DNA of 64,000 nt from Allobosea thiooxidans (GCF_900168195.1 NZ_FUYX01000005.1:310001-374000), one strand, 5' to 3'; shown: positions 9,869 to 19,879, counted from the stretch's first letter. Numbers and translations: made by a program. The notes: generated by a model from the sequence alone, not told the origin.

Positions 9869-11074
9869 TCAGAATCCGAAGGGCGAGCGGGAGCGGCGCG
9901 TCGGCCGTGTCGCGTCCGGGCCGCCGCCGCTGCGGGCGGTGACGACGCGCTCGCCCGCCTTCAGGCCGGAGGTGACCTCGGCGACGATCTTGTTGTCGAG
10001 CCCGACCGCGATCTTGCGTTGCTCCGGCTTGCCGTCCTCGCTGACGACATCGACGAAGGCGTTGGGGCCGCGGCGGCGGATCGCGGTCGAGGGCACGGTG
10101 ACGACGTTCTGGGCCCGCCCGACGATGACGGTGACCTGCGCGGTCATCGAGGTCAGCAGGCGGCCCTCGGGGTTCGGCACCTCGAACCAGGCATTGTAGT
10201 AGACCGCGCTCGTGCTGGAGGACGAGGAACTGCTGCTCGTCGTGCTGGAGCTCGTCATGTTCTGCGTCTTCAGCGTGTCAGGGGCGGGCTCGACGAAGGA
10301 GATCTTGCCGGGGAAGCGCTGCTCCGGCGCGCCGAGCACGCTGAAATAGACCTCCTGGCCGGTCTTGACCCGGAGGACGTCGGCTTCCGAAATCCTGGCC
10401 TTGACCGTCATGGTCGAGACATCGCCGAGCACGACGATGGTCGGCGCCGACTGGACGGCGTTCACCGTCTGGCCTTCCTGCGCGACGACGGCCAGCACGG
10501 TCCCCGCGCTGGGCGCGGTGATGCGGGTGTAGCCGAGATTGGCGCGGGCGGTCTCGACCTTGACCTGGCTCGACATGATCTGCGCATCGAGCGCTTCGAT
10601 CTGGGCCTGCGTCGTCGAGACGGTCATCTGCGCGTTCTCATAGGCGTCGCGCGAGACGGCGTTCTGCCCGACCATCTGCTTCTGGCGCGCGAGCACGGCC
10701 TCGGCATAGGCGAGGCTGGCGATGCGCTCGGCGCGCTGGGCCTTGAGCGCCGCGAGATCGGCCTCGGCCGAGCGCAGCGCGTTCTGCTGGGTGACGCTGT
10801 CGATCTCGGCGATCAGGTCGCCCGCCTTGACGCTGTCGCCGAGCTTGACCTTGAGCGAGACGACGCGGCCGGAGACCTGCGCGCCGACGCTGACCTGGCG
10901 GACCGGTTCGAGCGCACCGGAGGCGAGCACGGCCTCCTCGACATTGCCGGTCACCGCCGCGACGCTGGGCAGGCTGACGGCTTCCGTCTGGGCCGGCAGC
11001 CGCGACTGCCAGAGGTAATAGCCGCCGGCGAGGCCGAGGATCAGGGCGGGCAGAAGAAGGCGGCGCAGCCTCAT
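9869..11074 (-). CDS. macA: MacA-type periplasmic adaptor of the efflux system
   Basis: A 401-residue membrane-fusion protein. Residues 3-24 anchor it in the inner membrane. Lipoyl-type halves flank an alpha-hairpin (about 95-175, rich in Ala/Gln/Glu), with beta-barrel and membrane-proximal domains after. An odd run of Ser and Thr (TSSSTTSSSSSSSSTSAVYY) sits in the barrel region near residue 275. The start codon overlaps the stop of the outer membrane gene (ATGA), so all three genes are coupled. It bridges MacB and the outer membrane factor. Confidence 0.92.
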   Translation of the reverse strand: MRLRRLLLPALILGLAGGYYLWQSRLPAQTEAVSLPSVAAVTGNVEEAVLASGALEPVRQVSVGAQVSGRVVSLKVKLGDSVKAGDLIAEIDSVTQQNALRSAEADLAALKAQRAERIASLAYAEAVLARQKQMVGQNAVSRDAYENAQMTVSTTQAQIEALDAQIMSSQVKVETARANLGYTRITAPSAGTVLAVVAQEGQTVNAVQSAPTIVVLGDVSTMTVKARISEADVLRVKTGQEVYFSVLGAPEQRFPGKISFVEPAPDTLKTQNMTSSSTTSSSSSSSSTSAVYYNAWFEVPNPEGRLLTSMTAQVTVIVGRAQNVVTVPSTAIRRRGPNAFVDVVSEDGKPEQRKIAVGLDNKIVAEVTSGLKAGERVVTARSGGGPDATRPTRRSRSPFGF

Positions 11075-12519
11075 GGTTGCGGCTCCTCGATCGGCAGGAT
11101 GCGCAGGCGCGGCCCGGTCCGCTCGTCGATGACGGCCGGCGTCGAGACATCGACCGGCCTGAGCCAGCCGCCGCCCAGCGCCTTGTTGAGCGCGATGAAC
11201 TGGGTTGCGAGGGCGACGCGGCTCTGGATCAGCGATTCCTCGGCGGCATATTGCGAGCGCTGCGCCTCGAGCACGTCGAGGAAGCTCGCGGTTCCGGATG
11301 TGTAGAGCGCGCGCGAGAGCCGGGCCGCCTCGGTCGAGGCGGTGGCCGCCTCCGAGAGGCTGCCGAGCCTGCGCCTTTCCTGCCGCAGGCCGACCAGGCT
11401 GTCCTCGACATCCTGCAGCGCGGTCAGCACGGCGAGCCGGAGCGCCGCATCCTGCCGGTCGCGTTGCGCGCGGGCGGCATCGACCGCCGCTGCCAGTTCG
11501 CCGCCATTGAAGATCGGCACGCTGAGGCTCGGGCCGATCGACCAGCCGATGGCGCTGTTCTTGGCGAGGTCGCCGAGCTTGAGCGCCGAGGTCGAGATGC
11601 TGCCGGTCAGGGAGACCGAAGGGTAGCGGTTCGCTTCCGCCTGGCCGATCCGCGCCGTCGCCTGGGCGAGCAGGCGCTCGGCCGAGCGGACATCCGGGCG
11701 GCGGCGCAGCACATCGGCGGGGATGCCGGCGCGCGGCGGAGCCGGGGTCGCCGGCACGGCGGCGGGGCGGGCGAAATAGGGCGCCATCGCCGCCGGCGGG
11801 CGGCCGGTCAGCACGGCCAGGCGATGCTGGTTCTGGGCGAGCGAGGCTTCCAGCAGGGGGATCTGCGATTCCGTGCCCGCGGCCTGGGCGGTGGCGCGGG
11901 CGGTATCGATGGCCGAGATGTCGCCGGCCCTGAAGCGCGTGCGCGTCAACGCCTCGGTCTCGCGCTGCGTCCTGGCCGTGCTGCGGGCGAGCGCGATGCG
12001 CGCCTGCAGGCCGCGCGTCTCGACATAGGTCGAGGCGACGTCGCCGATCAGCGTCAGCATCACCGTGTCGAGATCGTCGAAAGCGGCGTCGGTGCCATAG
12101 GTCGCGGCCTCGACGGCGCGGTCGCGTGCGCCGAACAGGTCGATCTCCCAGGAGGCGTCGAAGCCGGCGCGGAAGCTGTTGCGGGTCACCAGCGCGGAGC
12201 GCGAGCGCGTCGCCACGGCGCCGGCGTCGACCTGCGGGAAGAGCGCGCCGACCGCCTGCTCGCGCGTGGCGCGCGCCTCGCGGATGCGGGCCTTCGCCTG
12301 CGCGACGTCGAGGTTCCCGGCAATGGCTTGCTCGATCAGTGCATTCAGCGTCGGGTCGCGCAGGCTGCGCCACCACTCGCTTGGCCTGGGCGCCCTCGGC
12401 CCGCTCGTCGCCGCGCTCCAGCGCTGCGGCAAGTCGAGCGCAGGCGGCGCATAGTCCGGCCCCACGGCACAGGCGCCGAGGCTCAGCGCCGAGATCAACA
12501 GGGTCACGGGGCGAATCAT
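11071..12519 (-). CDS. Outer membrane efflux lipoprotein, NodT/TolC family
   Basis: A 482-residue RND-type outer membrane factor. The start at 12519 gives MIRPVTLLISALSLGAC, a lipoprotein signal with the lipobox LGAC and Cys17 acylated, followed by VGPDY, typical of NodT proteins. Two OEP repeats follow, each with long coiled helices (around 55-240 and 265-450). An upstream ATG at 12555 would only lengthen the signal. First gene of the efflux operon and probably the trimeric exit duct for MacAB. Confidence 0.9.
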   Translation of the reverse strand: MIRPVTLLISALSLGACAVGPDYAPPALDLPQRWSAATSGPRAPRPSEWWRSLRDPTLNALIEQAIAGNLDVAQAKARIREARATREQAVGALFPQVDAGAVATRSRSALVTRNSFRAGFDASWEIDLFGARDRAVEAATYGTDAAFDDLDTVMLTLIGDVASTYVETRGLQARIALARSTARTQRETEALTRTRFRAGDISAIDTARATAQAAGTESQIPLLEASLAQNQHRLAVLTGRPPAAMAPYFARPAAVPATPAPPRAGIPADVLRRRPDVRSAERLLAQATARIGQAEANRYPSVSLTGSISTSALKLGDLAKNSAIGWSIGPSLSVPIFNGGELAAAVDAARAQRDRQDAALRLAVLTALQDVEDSLVGLRQERRRLGSLSEAATASTEAARLSRALYTSGTASFLDVLEAQRSQYAAEESLIQSRVALATQFIALNKALGGGWLRPVDVSTPAVIDERTGPRLRILPIEEPQP

Positions 12520-12641
12520 CGCGGCCAGAATGCCGGGAAAACCCGAGGCCGCCACCCTTTCACCCCGCCCATGCGCAATATTTCGTCCTTATGGCAATCC
12601 TGCCAGAAGGATAGCCGGCCCGGATATCCGCTGCACTGCGG

Positions 12642-14075
12642 CTAGATGACCATCCTGTGAGACAGGGTCTTCACGGTCATGTAGTGCGCCAGGCCCTCCG
12701 CGCCGCCCTCGCGTCCGTAGCCGCTGTCCTTGACGCCGCCGAAGGGCACTTCGGCGACCGAGGCCTCGAGCGTGTTGATCGAGACATTGCCGGCCTCGAT
12801 GCCGTCCGCGAGCTGGTCGGCCCGCGCCGCCGAATGGGTGAAGCCATAGGCGGCAAGGCCGAAGGGCAGGGAATTCGCCTTCTCGATCGCCTCCTCGACA
12901 GAGCGCACCGGGTTGATCAGCGCCATCGGCCCGAAGGGCTCCTCGCGCATGGCCCGCGCATCGTCGGGCAGCTCGGCGATGACCGTCGGTGGGAAGAAGT
13001 AGCCGCGATTGCCGAGGCGTTCGCCGCCGGTCAGCACGCGCGCGCCGCGGGCGCGGGCATCGGCGACGAGCGCTTCCATCGCCTCGATGCGGCGATGGTT
13101 GGCGACGGGGCCCATCTCGGTCTTCGCGTCGAGCCCGTTGCCGACCGTCACGGCCTGCGCCTTCTCGACGAAGGCCTTGGTGAAGCGTTCGTAGATGTCC
13201 TCCTGCACGAAGAAGCGGGTCGGCGAGGTGCAGACCTGCCCGGCATTGCGGACCTTGCGGATGGCGGAAAGATGCGCGGCGGCGACGGGGTCGACATCGT
13301 CGCAGACGATGACCGGGGCGTGGCCGCCGAGCTCCATCAGCACCGGCGTCATGTGCCGCGCCGCCAGCTCCGAGAGATGCTTGCCGACGGCGGTCGAGCC
13401 GGTGAAGGCGACGAGGCGCGTCTGCGCCTGCGGGATGAGATAGCTCGATATCCTGGCGGGCACGCCGAAGACGAGGTTGAACACGCCGGGCGGCACGCCG
13501 GCATCGTGCAGGGCCCGCGCGATATGGAGGGCGCCGGCCGGCGTTTCCTCCGCCGCCTTGATGATGATCGAGCAGCCGGCCGCGAGCGCACCCGCGATCT
13601 TGCGGCAGGGCTGGCTCATCGGGAAGTTCCAGGGCGAGAAGGCTGCGACCGTACCGACCGGCTGGTGGAACACGACATAACGGATGCCGGGCTCGCTCGG
13701 CACGACGCGGCCATAGGCGCGCTGTCCCTCGGCCGCATCCCATTCGAAGAACTCGCAGCCGCGCACCACCTCGAGCCGGGCCTGCGCCAGCGGCTTGCCG
13801 TGCTCCAGCGTGATCGCATGGGCGATCTCCTCGACGCGCTCGCGCATCAGCGCCGCGGCCTTCAGCATGATCTCGGCGCGGGTCCGCGGCGCCGTGCGGC
13901 TCCAGAGCTTGAAACCTTCGGCGGCGGCGGTGAGCGCGTCGTCGAGATCGGCATGGGAGGCAAGGGGGACTGAGCCGATGACGCTCTCGTCGGCGGGGTT
14001 CAGTACGGGCTGCTCTTCGGACGTCTTGCGCCAGGCGCCGCCGATATAGAGTTTCAGATCGGGATAGGTCGTCAT
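12642..14075 (-). CDS. NAD(P)-dependent aldehyde dehydrogenase (semialdehyde type)
   Basis: A 477-residue ALDH. Catalytic Cys282 lies in AGQVCTSP, general base Glu248 in MELGGHAP, with Asn150 in SPWNFP and Lys173 for cofactor. It is closest in feel to succinate-semialdehyde and aminomuconate-semialdehyde dehydrogenases. The aspartate dehydrogenase, arylformamidase-like and 3-hydroxyanthranilate dioxygenase genes lie upstream on the same strand, so 2-aminomuconate 6-semialdehyde is a plausible substrate, but the sequence alone does not settle it. A 300-base gap with a repeat separates it from the next gene, so it may have its own promoter. Confidence 0.88.
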   Translation of the reverse strand: MTTYPDLKLYIGGAWRKTSEEQPVLNPADESVIGSVPLASHADLDDALTAAAEGFKLWSRTAPRTRAEIMLKAAALMRERVEEIAHAITLEHGKPLAQARLEVVRGCEFFEWDAAEGQRAYGRVVPSEPGIRYVVFHQPVGTVAAFSPWNFPMSQPCRKIAGALAAGCSIIIKAAEETPAGALHIARALHDAGVPPGVFNLVFGVPARISSYLIPQAQTRLVAFTGSTAVGKHLSELAARHMTPVLMELGGHAPVIVCDDVDPVAAAHLSAIRKVRNAGQVCTSPTRFFVQEDIYERFTKAFVEKAQAVTVGNGLDAKTEMGPVANHRRIEAMEALVADARARGARVLTGGERLGNRGYFFPPTVIAELPDDARAMREEPFGPMALINPVRSVEEAIEKANSLPFGLAAYGFTHSAARADQLADGIEAGNVSINTLEASVAEVPFGGVKDSGYGREGGAEGLAHYMTVKTLSHRMVI

Positions 14076-14175
14076 GAAAGCCTCGGCTGGCGGTGCGTTC
14101 AGCGGTCTGGTCGGGCCGGTTGCGCCCTTCTCAAACGGACCATAGGTGGCGGTTCATTGTGCGATCCAGTCGCCT

Positions 14176-14200
14176 AAATCAGATAAATTCAGATCGATTT
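14176..14200. promoter_or_regulatory. Direct and inverted repeats in AT-rich patch
   Basis: TCAGAT occurs twice with a ten-base period (14179-14184 and 14189-14194), enclosed by AAATC (14176) and GATTT (ending 14200). One-turn spacing about 100 bases upstream of the aldehyde dehydrogenase start suits a regulator site. No named consensus fits. Confidence 0.3.
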
Positions 14201-14255
14201 GATTATGAATGACGAGCGCTTGTTGCGTACGTCATTCCCGGGCCGAGTCTCCCCC

Positions 14256-14353
14256 CGTCATTGCGAGGAGCGAAGCGACGAAGCAATCCAGGGGGGACTG
14301 GGTGAGACGTTCAGCCCAGCCCCCTGGATTGCTTCGCTACGCTCGCAATGACG
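14256..14353. repeat. Palindromic intergenic repeat, family B, copy 1
   Basis: Inverted repeat with left arm CGTCATTGCGAGGAGCGAAG and right arm ending GCTACGCTCGCAATGACG, enclosing GCAATCCAGG and CCTGGATTGC. A second full copy lies at 45147-45235 and a half copy at 32901-32934. Similar elements are widespread between genes in Hyphomicrobiales. Confidence 0.8.
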
Positions 14354-14375
14354 ACTAGGTCGGGCGAGAACGGCT

Positions 14376-15191
14376 TCAGCGCACCAGCGTGCGCATGCGG
14401 TTCTCGATCAGCCTGACCAGCCCGAGCGCCGTCATCTCCGAGGATTTCGGATTCGTGGCCAGCGGGCGGTTCTCGATGGCGAGGTCGAGCTTGCCGAAGG
14501 CGCCCCGCGCGCTGAGCTGATGGCCGTTGCCGGCGGCGGCCGGATCGGCGACGAGCTCGACCCGGGTACGGTCGAGGCCGATGCCGGCGAGCGCCGAGAT
14601 CACCGCGACATTGGCGTTCTGGGGAAAGCGCGAGGCGGCCTCGCGGGCGCTGCCGGAGAAGAAGGCCGTCGCCTCGGTGAGCGTGTCGAGTGCGATCAGG
14701 CTCTCGGCCGGCGTACCGCGCCAGGCCGCGGGCGGCTTGACGATGCGGTGGACGACCTCGTCGAGAGGGAGCAGGGAGGCGGCGGCGATGCCGTCGATGC
14801 CGGCGAGTGCGCCGGGCGGGATCAGGATCTGGCTGCCCCGGCTTTCGGCGGCAGCGATCAAGCGATCGAGCAGGGCGTCGTCGCAGAAGGCGCTGGTCGA
14901 GGCGACGGCAAAGGCCGACGCATGTGCGAGCGCCGCTTCGCCCCAGATGCCGACGGCTTCGCGCCCCGCGGCTTCGACGACGAGATCGAGGTTCAGGCCG
15001 GCCAATTCGCCGGGACCCGTGATCAACTCGGCGCCGGCTGGGATATTGATCGCTGCGGCGGCGTTGCGGACGGCGACAGCGGCGATGGCGATGTCGCCCT
15101 TGCTTCGCTCCGCCAGCAGCTCCGCGATGCGGCGGTTGATCGCGCCCCAACCGATCAGGGCAAGGCGCAGCTTCTTGCGAGATTGCGTCAT
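14376..15191 (-). CDS. Aspartate dehydrogenase family protein
   Basis: A 271-residue NAD(P)-binding enzyme of the L-aspartate dehydrogenase family (DUF108). Residues 8-20 form the Rossmann turn (LRLALIGWGAINRR). The GNGHQLSARGAFG stretch near residue 225 carries the conserved His of the family. Known members interconvert aspartate and iminoaspartate or oxaloacetate plus ammonia. The start overlaps the hydrolase stop by four bases, so they are co-translated. Beside 3-hydroxyanthranilate dioxygenase it could handle an amino-acid intermediate rather than aspartate; that is inference. Confidence 0.88.
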   Translation of the reverse strand: MTQSRKKLRLALIGWGAINRRIAELLAERSKGDIAIAAVAVRNAAAAINIPAGAELITGPGELAGLNLDLVVEAAGREAVGIWGEAALAHASAFAVASTSAFCDDALLDRLIAAAESRGSQILIPPGALAGIDGIAAASLLPLDEVVHRIVKPPAAWRGTPAESLIALDTLTEATAFFSGSAREAASRFPQNANVAVISALAGIGLDRTRVELVADPAAAGNGHQLSARGAFGKLDLAIENRPLATNPKSSEMTALGLVRLIENRMRTLVR

Positions 15192-16312
15192 GGGCCTTCT
15201 GCCGTTCGCAAGGCGAGATCGAGCAGGGCGCCGCCGTTCAGCCCTTCCAGCATGCCGAAATGGTGGCCGGAGCAGATCAGGGGCGCCGGTGCCCGCCAGG
15301 CCGTCGCGAGGGCGGCGGACTGCGCCTTGAAGGCATCGCTCTCGCCTTCGCCGACTGCGAAAACGATCCGCGTAGATTGCGGTTGTGGCTGGGAGAGAGG
15401 GCTCAGGCGGGCCGCGCGCGCGGCATCGTCGAGGCCGAGCAGGCGGCCGAGCGGCAGATGGCCGAGCGGCTTGAGGTCGTAGAGGCCGGAGAGCAGCAGG
15501 GCCGAGGCGATGGGCGGAGCGTCGGAGGCACAGAGCGCCATGGCGGCGAGATGGGCGCCGGCGGAATGACCGGAAACGTGCAGGCGCGCCGCATCGAGGC
15601 CGAGCGCATCGGCTTCATCGACGAGGAAGTTCAGCGCCGCGACGCTCTGGGCGATGCTGGTTTCGAGTGGCGCATCCGGGGCGAGCCCATAATTGGGCAT
15701 GGCCACGGCATAGCCGGCGTCGAGCAGGCTCTGCGCGAACTGGGCATGCTGGACCTTGTCCGAAGCCTGCCAGTAGCCGCCATGGATGAAGACGAAGACC
15801 GGCGTGCGCTCCGCGCCGGCCGGGCGATAGAGATCGAGCGTCTCGAAGCGGCCCGGACCATAGGCGAGATCGACGCCGCCGTGGCGGGCGCGGAAGGCCG
15901 CGCCGTCACGACTCCATTGCCGGAACAGCGCCTTCATGTCGGCCTGCAGGCGCGGGCTGTATTGCCGGCCGAACTCGCGCAGCGTGTAGCCTTCGACCAG
16001 CATGTCGGGCAGCGGCTGCGCGGCGACGTGCCGGGCACGGATGGTCAATCCGGGCTTGGCACCCGGCAAAAGGCGGATCGGCGGGCGGAAGCCGGCGAAG
16101 ACCTCGCGATAGGCCAATTCGACTGTATGGCGGGAGAGGTGGAAGGCTTCGGAGCGATCGCTCTCCCAGACCATTTCCCGCAGATGGTGCGGGCCGCAGC
16201 CGGCGGCGATCAGCCCGGCGAGGATATCGCCCAGCGCGTCGCGCAGGGCCTCGACCGGGTCGGCCTCGGCGCTGTGCGCGACGATCTCTGTCACATCGTT
16301 TTCGGGGTTCAT
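15188..16312 (-). CDS. Half-RidA domain fused to arylformamidase-like alpha/beta hydrolase
   Basis: A 374-residue protein in two parts. Residues about 18-98 (ALGDILAGLIAAGCGPHHL, then LAYREVFAGFRPPIRLL) look like the second half of a RidA/YjgF domain, the family that includes 2-aminomuconate deaminase. Residues 105-374 are an alpha/beta hydrolase with the HGGYW oxyanion motif (177-181) typical of arylformamidases, nucleophile Ser250 in GHSAG, and a late His in SGHHFGM. Kynurenine formamidase acts upstream of 3-hydroxyanthranilate, whose dioxygenase is in this operon. The RidA part lacks its first strands. Function is inferred. Confidence 0.8.
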   Translation of the reverse strand: MNPENDVTEIVAHSAEADPVEALRDALGDILAGLIAAGCGPHHLREMVWESDRSEAFHLSRHTVELAYREVFAGFRPPIRLLPGAKPGLTIRARHVAAQPLPDMLVEGYTLREFGRQYSPRLQADMKALFRQWSRDGAAFRARHGGVDLAYGPGRFETLDLYRPAGAERTPVFVFIHGGYWQASDKVQHAQFAQSLLDAGYAVAMPNYGLAPDAPLETSIAQSVAALNFLVDEADALGLDAARLHVSGHSAGAHLAAMALCASDAPPIASALLLSGLYDLKPLGHLPLGRLLGLDDAARAARLSPLSQPQPQSTRIVFAVGEGESDAFKAQSAALATAWRAPAPLICSGHHFGMLEGLNGGALLDLALRTAEGP

Positions 16313-16326
16313 TCAACAATCCCCGA

Positions 16327-16445
16327 GCCCTCATCCTGAGGAGCCATTCCCTCGGGAATGGCGTCTCGAAGGATGTTCCAGGAGATTCGGAAGCCCATTG
16401 GAGCATCCTTCGAGACGCCGCTTCGCGGCTCCTCAGGATGAGGGC
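16327..16445. repeat. Palindromic intergenic repeat, family A, copy 2
   Basis: Same arms as copy 1 (GCCCTCATCCTGAGGAGC and complement), with a different tip. It occupies nearly the whole gap between livF and the hydrolase gene, so it is transcribed with the operon and may fold in the mRNA. Confidence 0.8.
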
Positions 16446-16465
16446 TGCATTCTCTGATTGAGCCG

Positions 16466-17166
<701 letters not shown>

Positions 17167-17167
<1 letters not shown>

Positions 17168-17922
17168 CAGGCGTCTCCCTCGCCGAGATAGGCGGTGCGA
17201 ACCTCCGGGTTGTCGCGGATCTCATCGGCCGTGCCGGTGGCGATGACGCGGCCATAGACCAGCACGGAGATGCGGTCGGCCAGCGCGAAGACGGCGTCCA
17301 TGTCGTGCTCGACCAGGAGCATGGTGACGCGGCCCTTCAGCGCGGAGAGCATCGCGACCATCTGCTCGCTCTCGGCATGGCCGAGGCCGGCCATCGGTTC
17401 GTCGAGCAGCAGCAGGCGCGGCTCGCAGGCGAGCGCGATGGCGAATTCGAGCTGCTTCTGCTCGCCATGGGAGAGGTCGGCGACCCTGACCTCGGCGCGG
17501 TGGCTCAGGCCCGCGGTCGCGAGATGCTGGCGGGCGCGGCCGCGCAGAGCCTCGTCCCGGCGCGCGGCCGCGAAGAAGCGGAAGCTGTGGCCCTGATGCG
17601 CCTGCACGGCGAGCGCGACATTGTCGAGCATAGTGAAATCGGGCAGCAACTGGTTGATCTGGAAGGTGCGGGCGAGGCCGCGTGCGACGCGTTGCGGCGT
17701 CGGCAGGGCGCCGATCTCCTCGCCCTCCAGCAGGATCGCACCCTCGTCATGGCTGAGCTCGCCGAAGAGCTGGGTGATCAGCGTGGTCTTGCCGGCGCCG
17801 TTCGGGCCGATCAGCGCATGGATCTCGCCGGTGCGGACGTCGAGATCGACGCCGTCGGTGGCGATGAGCCCGCCGAAGCGCTTGCGCAGACCGCGCACGG
17901 AAAGCAGCGGTTGCCCGGTCAT
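17167..17922 (-). CDS. livG: Branched-chain amino acid type ABC importer ATPase LivG
   Basis: A 251-residue ATPase. Walker A GPNGAGKTT, signature LSHGEQKQLE (the LivG-type variant) and Walker B LLLLDEPMAGL are visible, with the C-terminal extension EVRTAYLGEG of LivG. The start overlaps the livM stop by four bases and the stop overlaps livF by one, so the set is translated as a unit. Confidence 0.93.
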
Positions 17923-18941
17923 GACGCGCTCCTGCCGGGGCCGAGGCGGCTGATCAGCCCGTTGAGCCCGCCATGGGTGAAGAGCACGACGATGAGCAGG
18001 ACCGGCCCGAGCACGAGCTGCCAGTGCTCGGTCCAGCCGGTCAGCACGGTCTCGAGGATGACGAGGGCGGCCGCGCCCAGGAGCGGGCCGAGCAGCGTGC
18101 CGACGCCGCCGAGGATGACCATGATCATCAGCTCGCCGGACTTGGTCCAGTGCAGCATGTCCGGGCTGACGAAGCGCAGATAGTTCGCCATCAGCGCGCC
18201 GGCGAGGCCGGCACCCATGCCTGAGATGACGAAGGCGGCGAGCTTGTAGCGATAGGGCGCGATGCCGATCGCCGCCATGCGCCGCTCGTTCTGGCGGATG
18301 CCGGCCAGCACCATGCCGAAGCGCGAGCCGACGATGCGCCAGAGCACCAGGAAGACCAGCGCCGCGATGACGAGGCAGATGAAGTAGAAGGTGGTGTCGT
18401 CGCGGGTGTTGAGCTCGAAGAGAGCGTTGCGGCGGCGGATCGTCAGGCCGTCATCGCCGCCATAGGCCTTCAGCGAAACGAAGAGGAAGAACAGCATCTG
18501 CGCGAAGGCGAGCGTGATCATGATGAACTGCACGCCGCTGGTCCGCAGCGACAACGCGCCGATGATGTAGGCGGCGAGGCCACCGACGAGGATTGCGGCC
18601 GGCAGGGTGATCAGCAGCTGGTCCGTGCCGAGGATGAAGCCGAGGAAGAGGGCGTCGTCGACATAGGTCCGGTAGAGGATGCCGACGACATAGCCGCCGA
18701 TGCCGAAGAAGGCGGCGTGGCCGAAGCTGACCATGCCGCCGAAGCCGAGCGCGAGATTGAGGCTGGCGGCGGCGATGGCGTAGATCAGCACGCGCGTCGC
18801 CAGCGGCACCAGCGCGGGCTGGCCCAGCGCCTGGACGACGAAGGGCAGGGCGATCAGCGCCACGGCGAGGGCGAGCAGCGCGATCATGCGGCCCAGCGCC
18901 GGGCCGGCGGGATGCGTCCGGGTGATGGCGTCGTCAGACAT
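17919..18941 (-). CDS. livM: ABC importer permease LivM
   Basis: A 340-residue membrane protein with about ten segments. It contains the LivM stretches LNLALGFGGMVSFGHAAFFG and AAFVISGMGAGLAGAL. The start at 18941 gives a short hydrophilic N-terminus and overlaps livH by eight bases. It pairs with LivH to form the channel. Confidence 0.92.
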   Translation of the reverse strand: MSDDAITRTHPAGPALGRMIALLALAVALIALPFVVQALGQPALVPLATRVLIYAIAAASLNLALGFGGMVSFGHAAFFGIGGYVVGILYRTYVDDALFLGFILGTDQLLITLPAAILVGGLAAYIIGALSLRTSGVQFIMITLAFAQMLFFLFVSLKAYGGDDGLTIRRRNALFELNTRDDTTFYFICLVIAALVFLVLWRIVGSRFGMVLAGIRQNERRMAAIGIAPYRYKLAAFVISGMGAGLAGALMANYLRFVSPDMLHWTKSGELMIMVILGGVGTLLGPLLGAAALVILETVLTGWTEHWQLVLGPVLLIVVLFTHGGLNGLISRLGPGRSAS

Positions 18942-19848
18942 GGGCGGGGAACAGTCCCTTGGGCCGCACCAGCAGCACGATCGCCATGAGCAGGTAGATG
19001 CCCATCGAGGCGATGCCGGCGCCGAGCGCATCGGCTTCCGAGCCGGTCATGACATGGCGCAGCAGGCCGGGCATGAAGGCGCGCAGACAGGTGTCGACCA
19101 GGCCGACGATCAGGGCGCCGAAGAAGGCGCCGCGGATCGAGCCGACGCCGCCGATCACCACCACGACGAAGGTCATGATCAGGATCTGCTCGCCCATGCC
19201 GACCTGGACGGCGAGGATCGGCCCGGCCATCAGCCCGGCGAGGCCGGCGAGCAGGGCGCCGAGCCCGAAGACGGCGGTGTAGAGCAGGCGGATGTCGACG
19301 CCGAGCGCGCGCACCATCTCGCGATGCGTCGCGCCGGCGCGCACCAGCATGCCGATGCGGGTGCGGTTGATCAGCAGGTAGAGTCCGAGCGCGACGAGGA
19401 GGCCGACGGCGATGATGGCGAGCCGGTAGACCGGGTAGGAGAGGCCGGGCAGGAGCTGGACCGAGCCGTTCAGCGCCGGCGGCACCGAGACGAAGAGCGG
19501 CTGGCGCCCGAACAGGATGGTCACGCTCTGGTTGAAGATCAGGATCAGCGCGAAGGTCGCCAGCACTTGGTCGAGATGGTCCCGCGCATAGAGCCGGCGC
19601 AGCACGAGGAGCTCCATCGCCATGCCGATCAGCGCCGCGGCCGTCAGCCCGGCGAGGACCGCGAGCAGGAAGGAGCCGGTCTGCGCGGCGGCGAAGGCGG
19701 CGGCATAGGCGCCGACCATGTAGAGCGAGCCATGGGCGAGGTTGATCACGCCCATGATGCCGAAGATCAGCGTCAGCCCGGCGGCGAGCAGGAACAGCAT
19801 CACGCCGAACTGCAGGCCATTGAGCAATTGTTCGAAAACGAGCGTCAT
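18934..19848 (-). CDS. livH: ABC importer permease LivH
   Basis: A 304-residue permease. LTLIFGIMGVINLAHGSLYM near residue 25 and the GGVGSIRGAFFGALIVG stretch are hallmarks of LivH. The ATG at 19848 fits the family start; longer forms would read into a family C repeat. The gap of 163 bases to the binding-protein gene holds that repeat, which could lower expression of the permease relative to the binding protein. Confidence 0.92.
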   Translation of the reverse strand: MTLVFEQLLNGLQFGVMLFLLAAGLTLIFGIMGVINLAHGSLYMVGAYAAAFAAAQTGSFLLAVLAGLTAAALIGMAMELLVLRRLYARDHLDQVLATFALILIFNQSVTILFGRQPLFVSVPPALNGSVQLLPGLSYPVYRLAIIAVGLLVALGLYLLINRTRIGMLVRAGATHREMVRALGVDIRLLYTAVFGLGALLAGLAGLMAGPILAVQVGMGEQILIMTFVVVVIGGVGSIRGAFFGALIVGLVDTCLRAFMPGLLRHVMTGSEADALGAGIASMGIYLLMAIVLLVRPKGLFPAHV

Positions 19849-19879
19849 CGTTGCATGCCGGGTTGGGACGGAAACACCA

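Larger units (their letters stand above)
14076..14375. other. Intergenic region upstream of the aldehyde dehydrogenase
   Basis: Three hundred bases without a gene. The half next to the dehydrogenase contains an AT-rich patch (14176-14215) with the direct repeat described separately. The other half is filled by a family B palindromic repeat. No RNA gene is seen. Confidence 0.7.
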
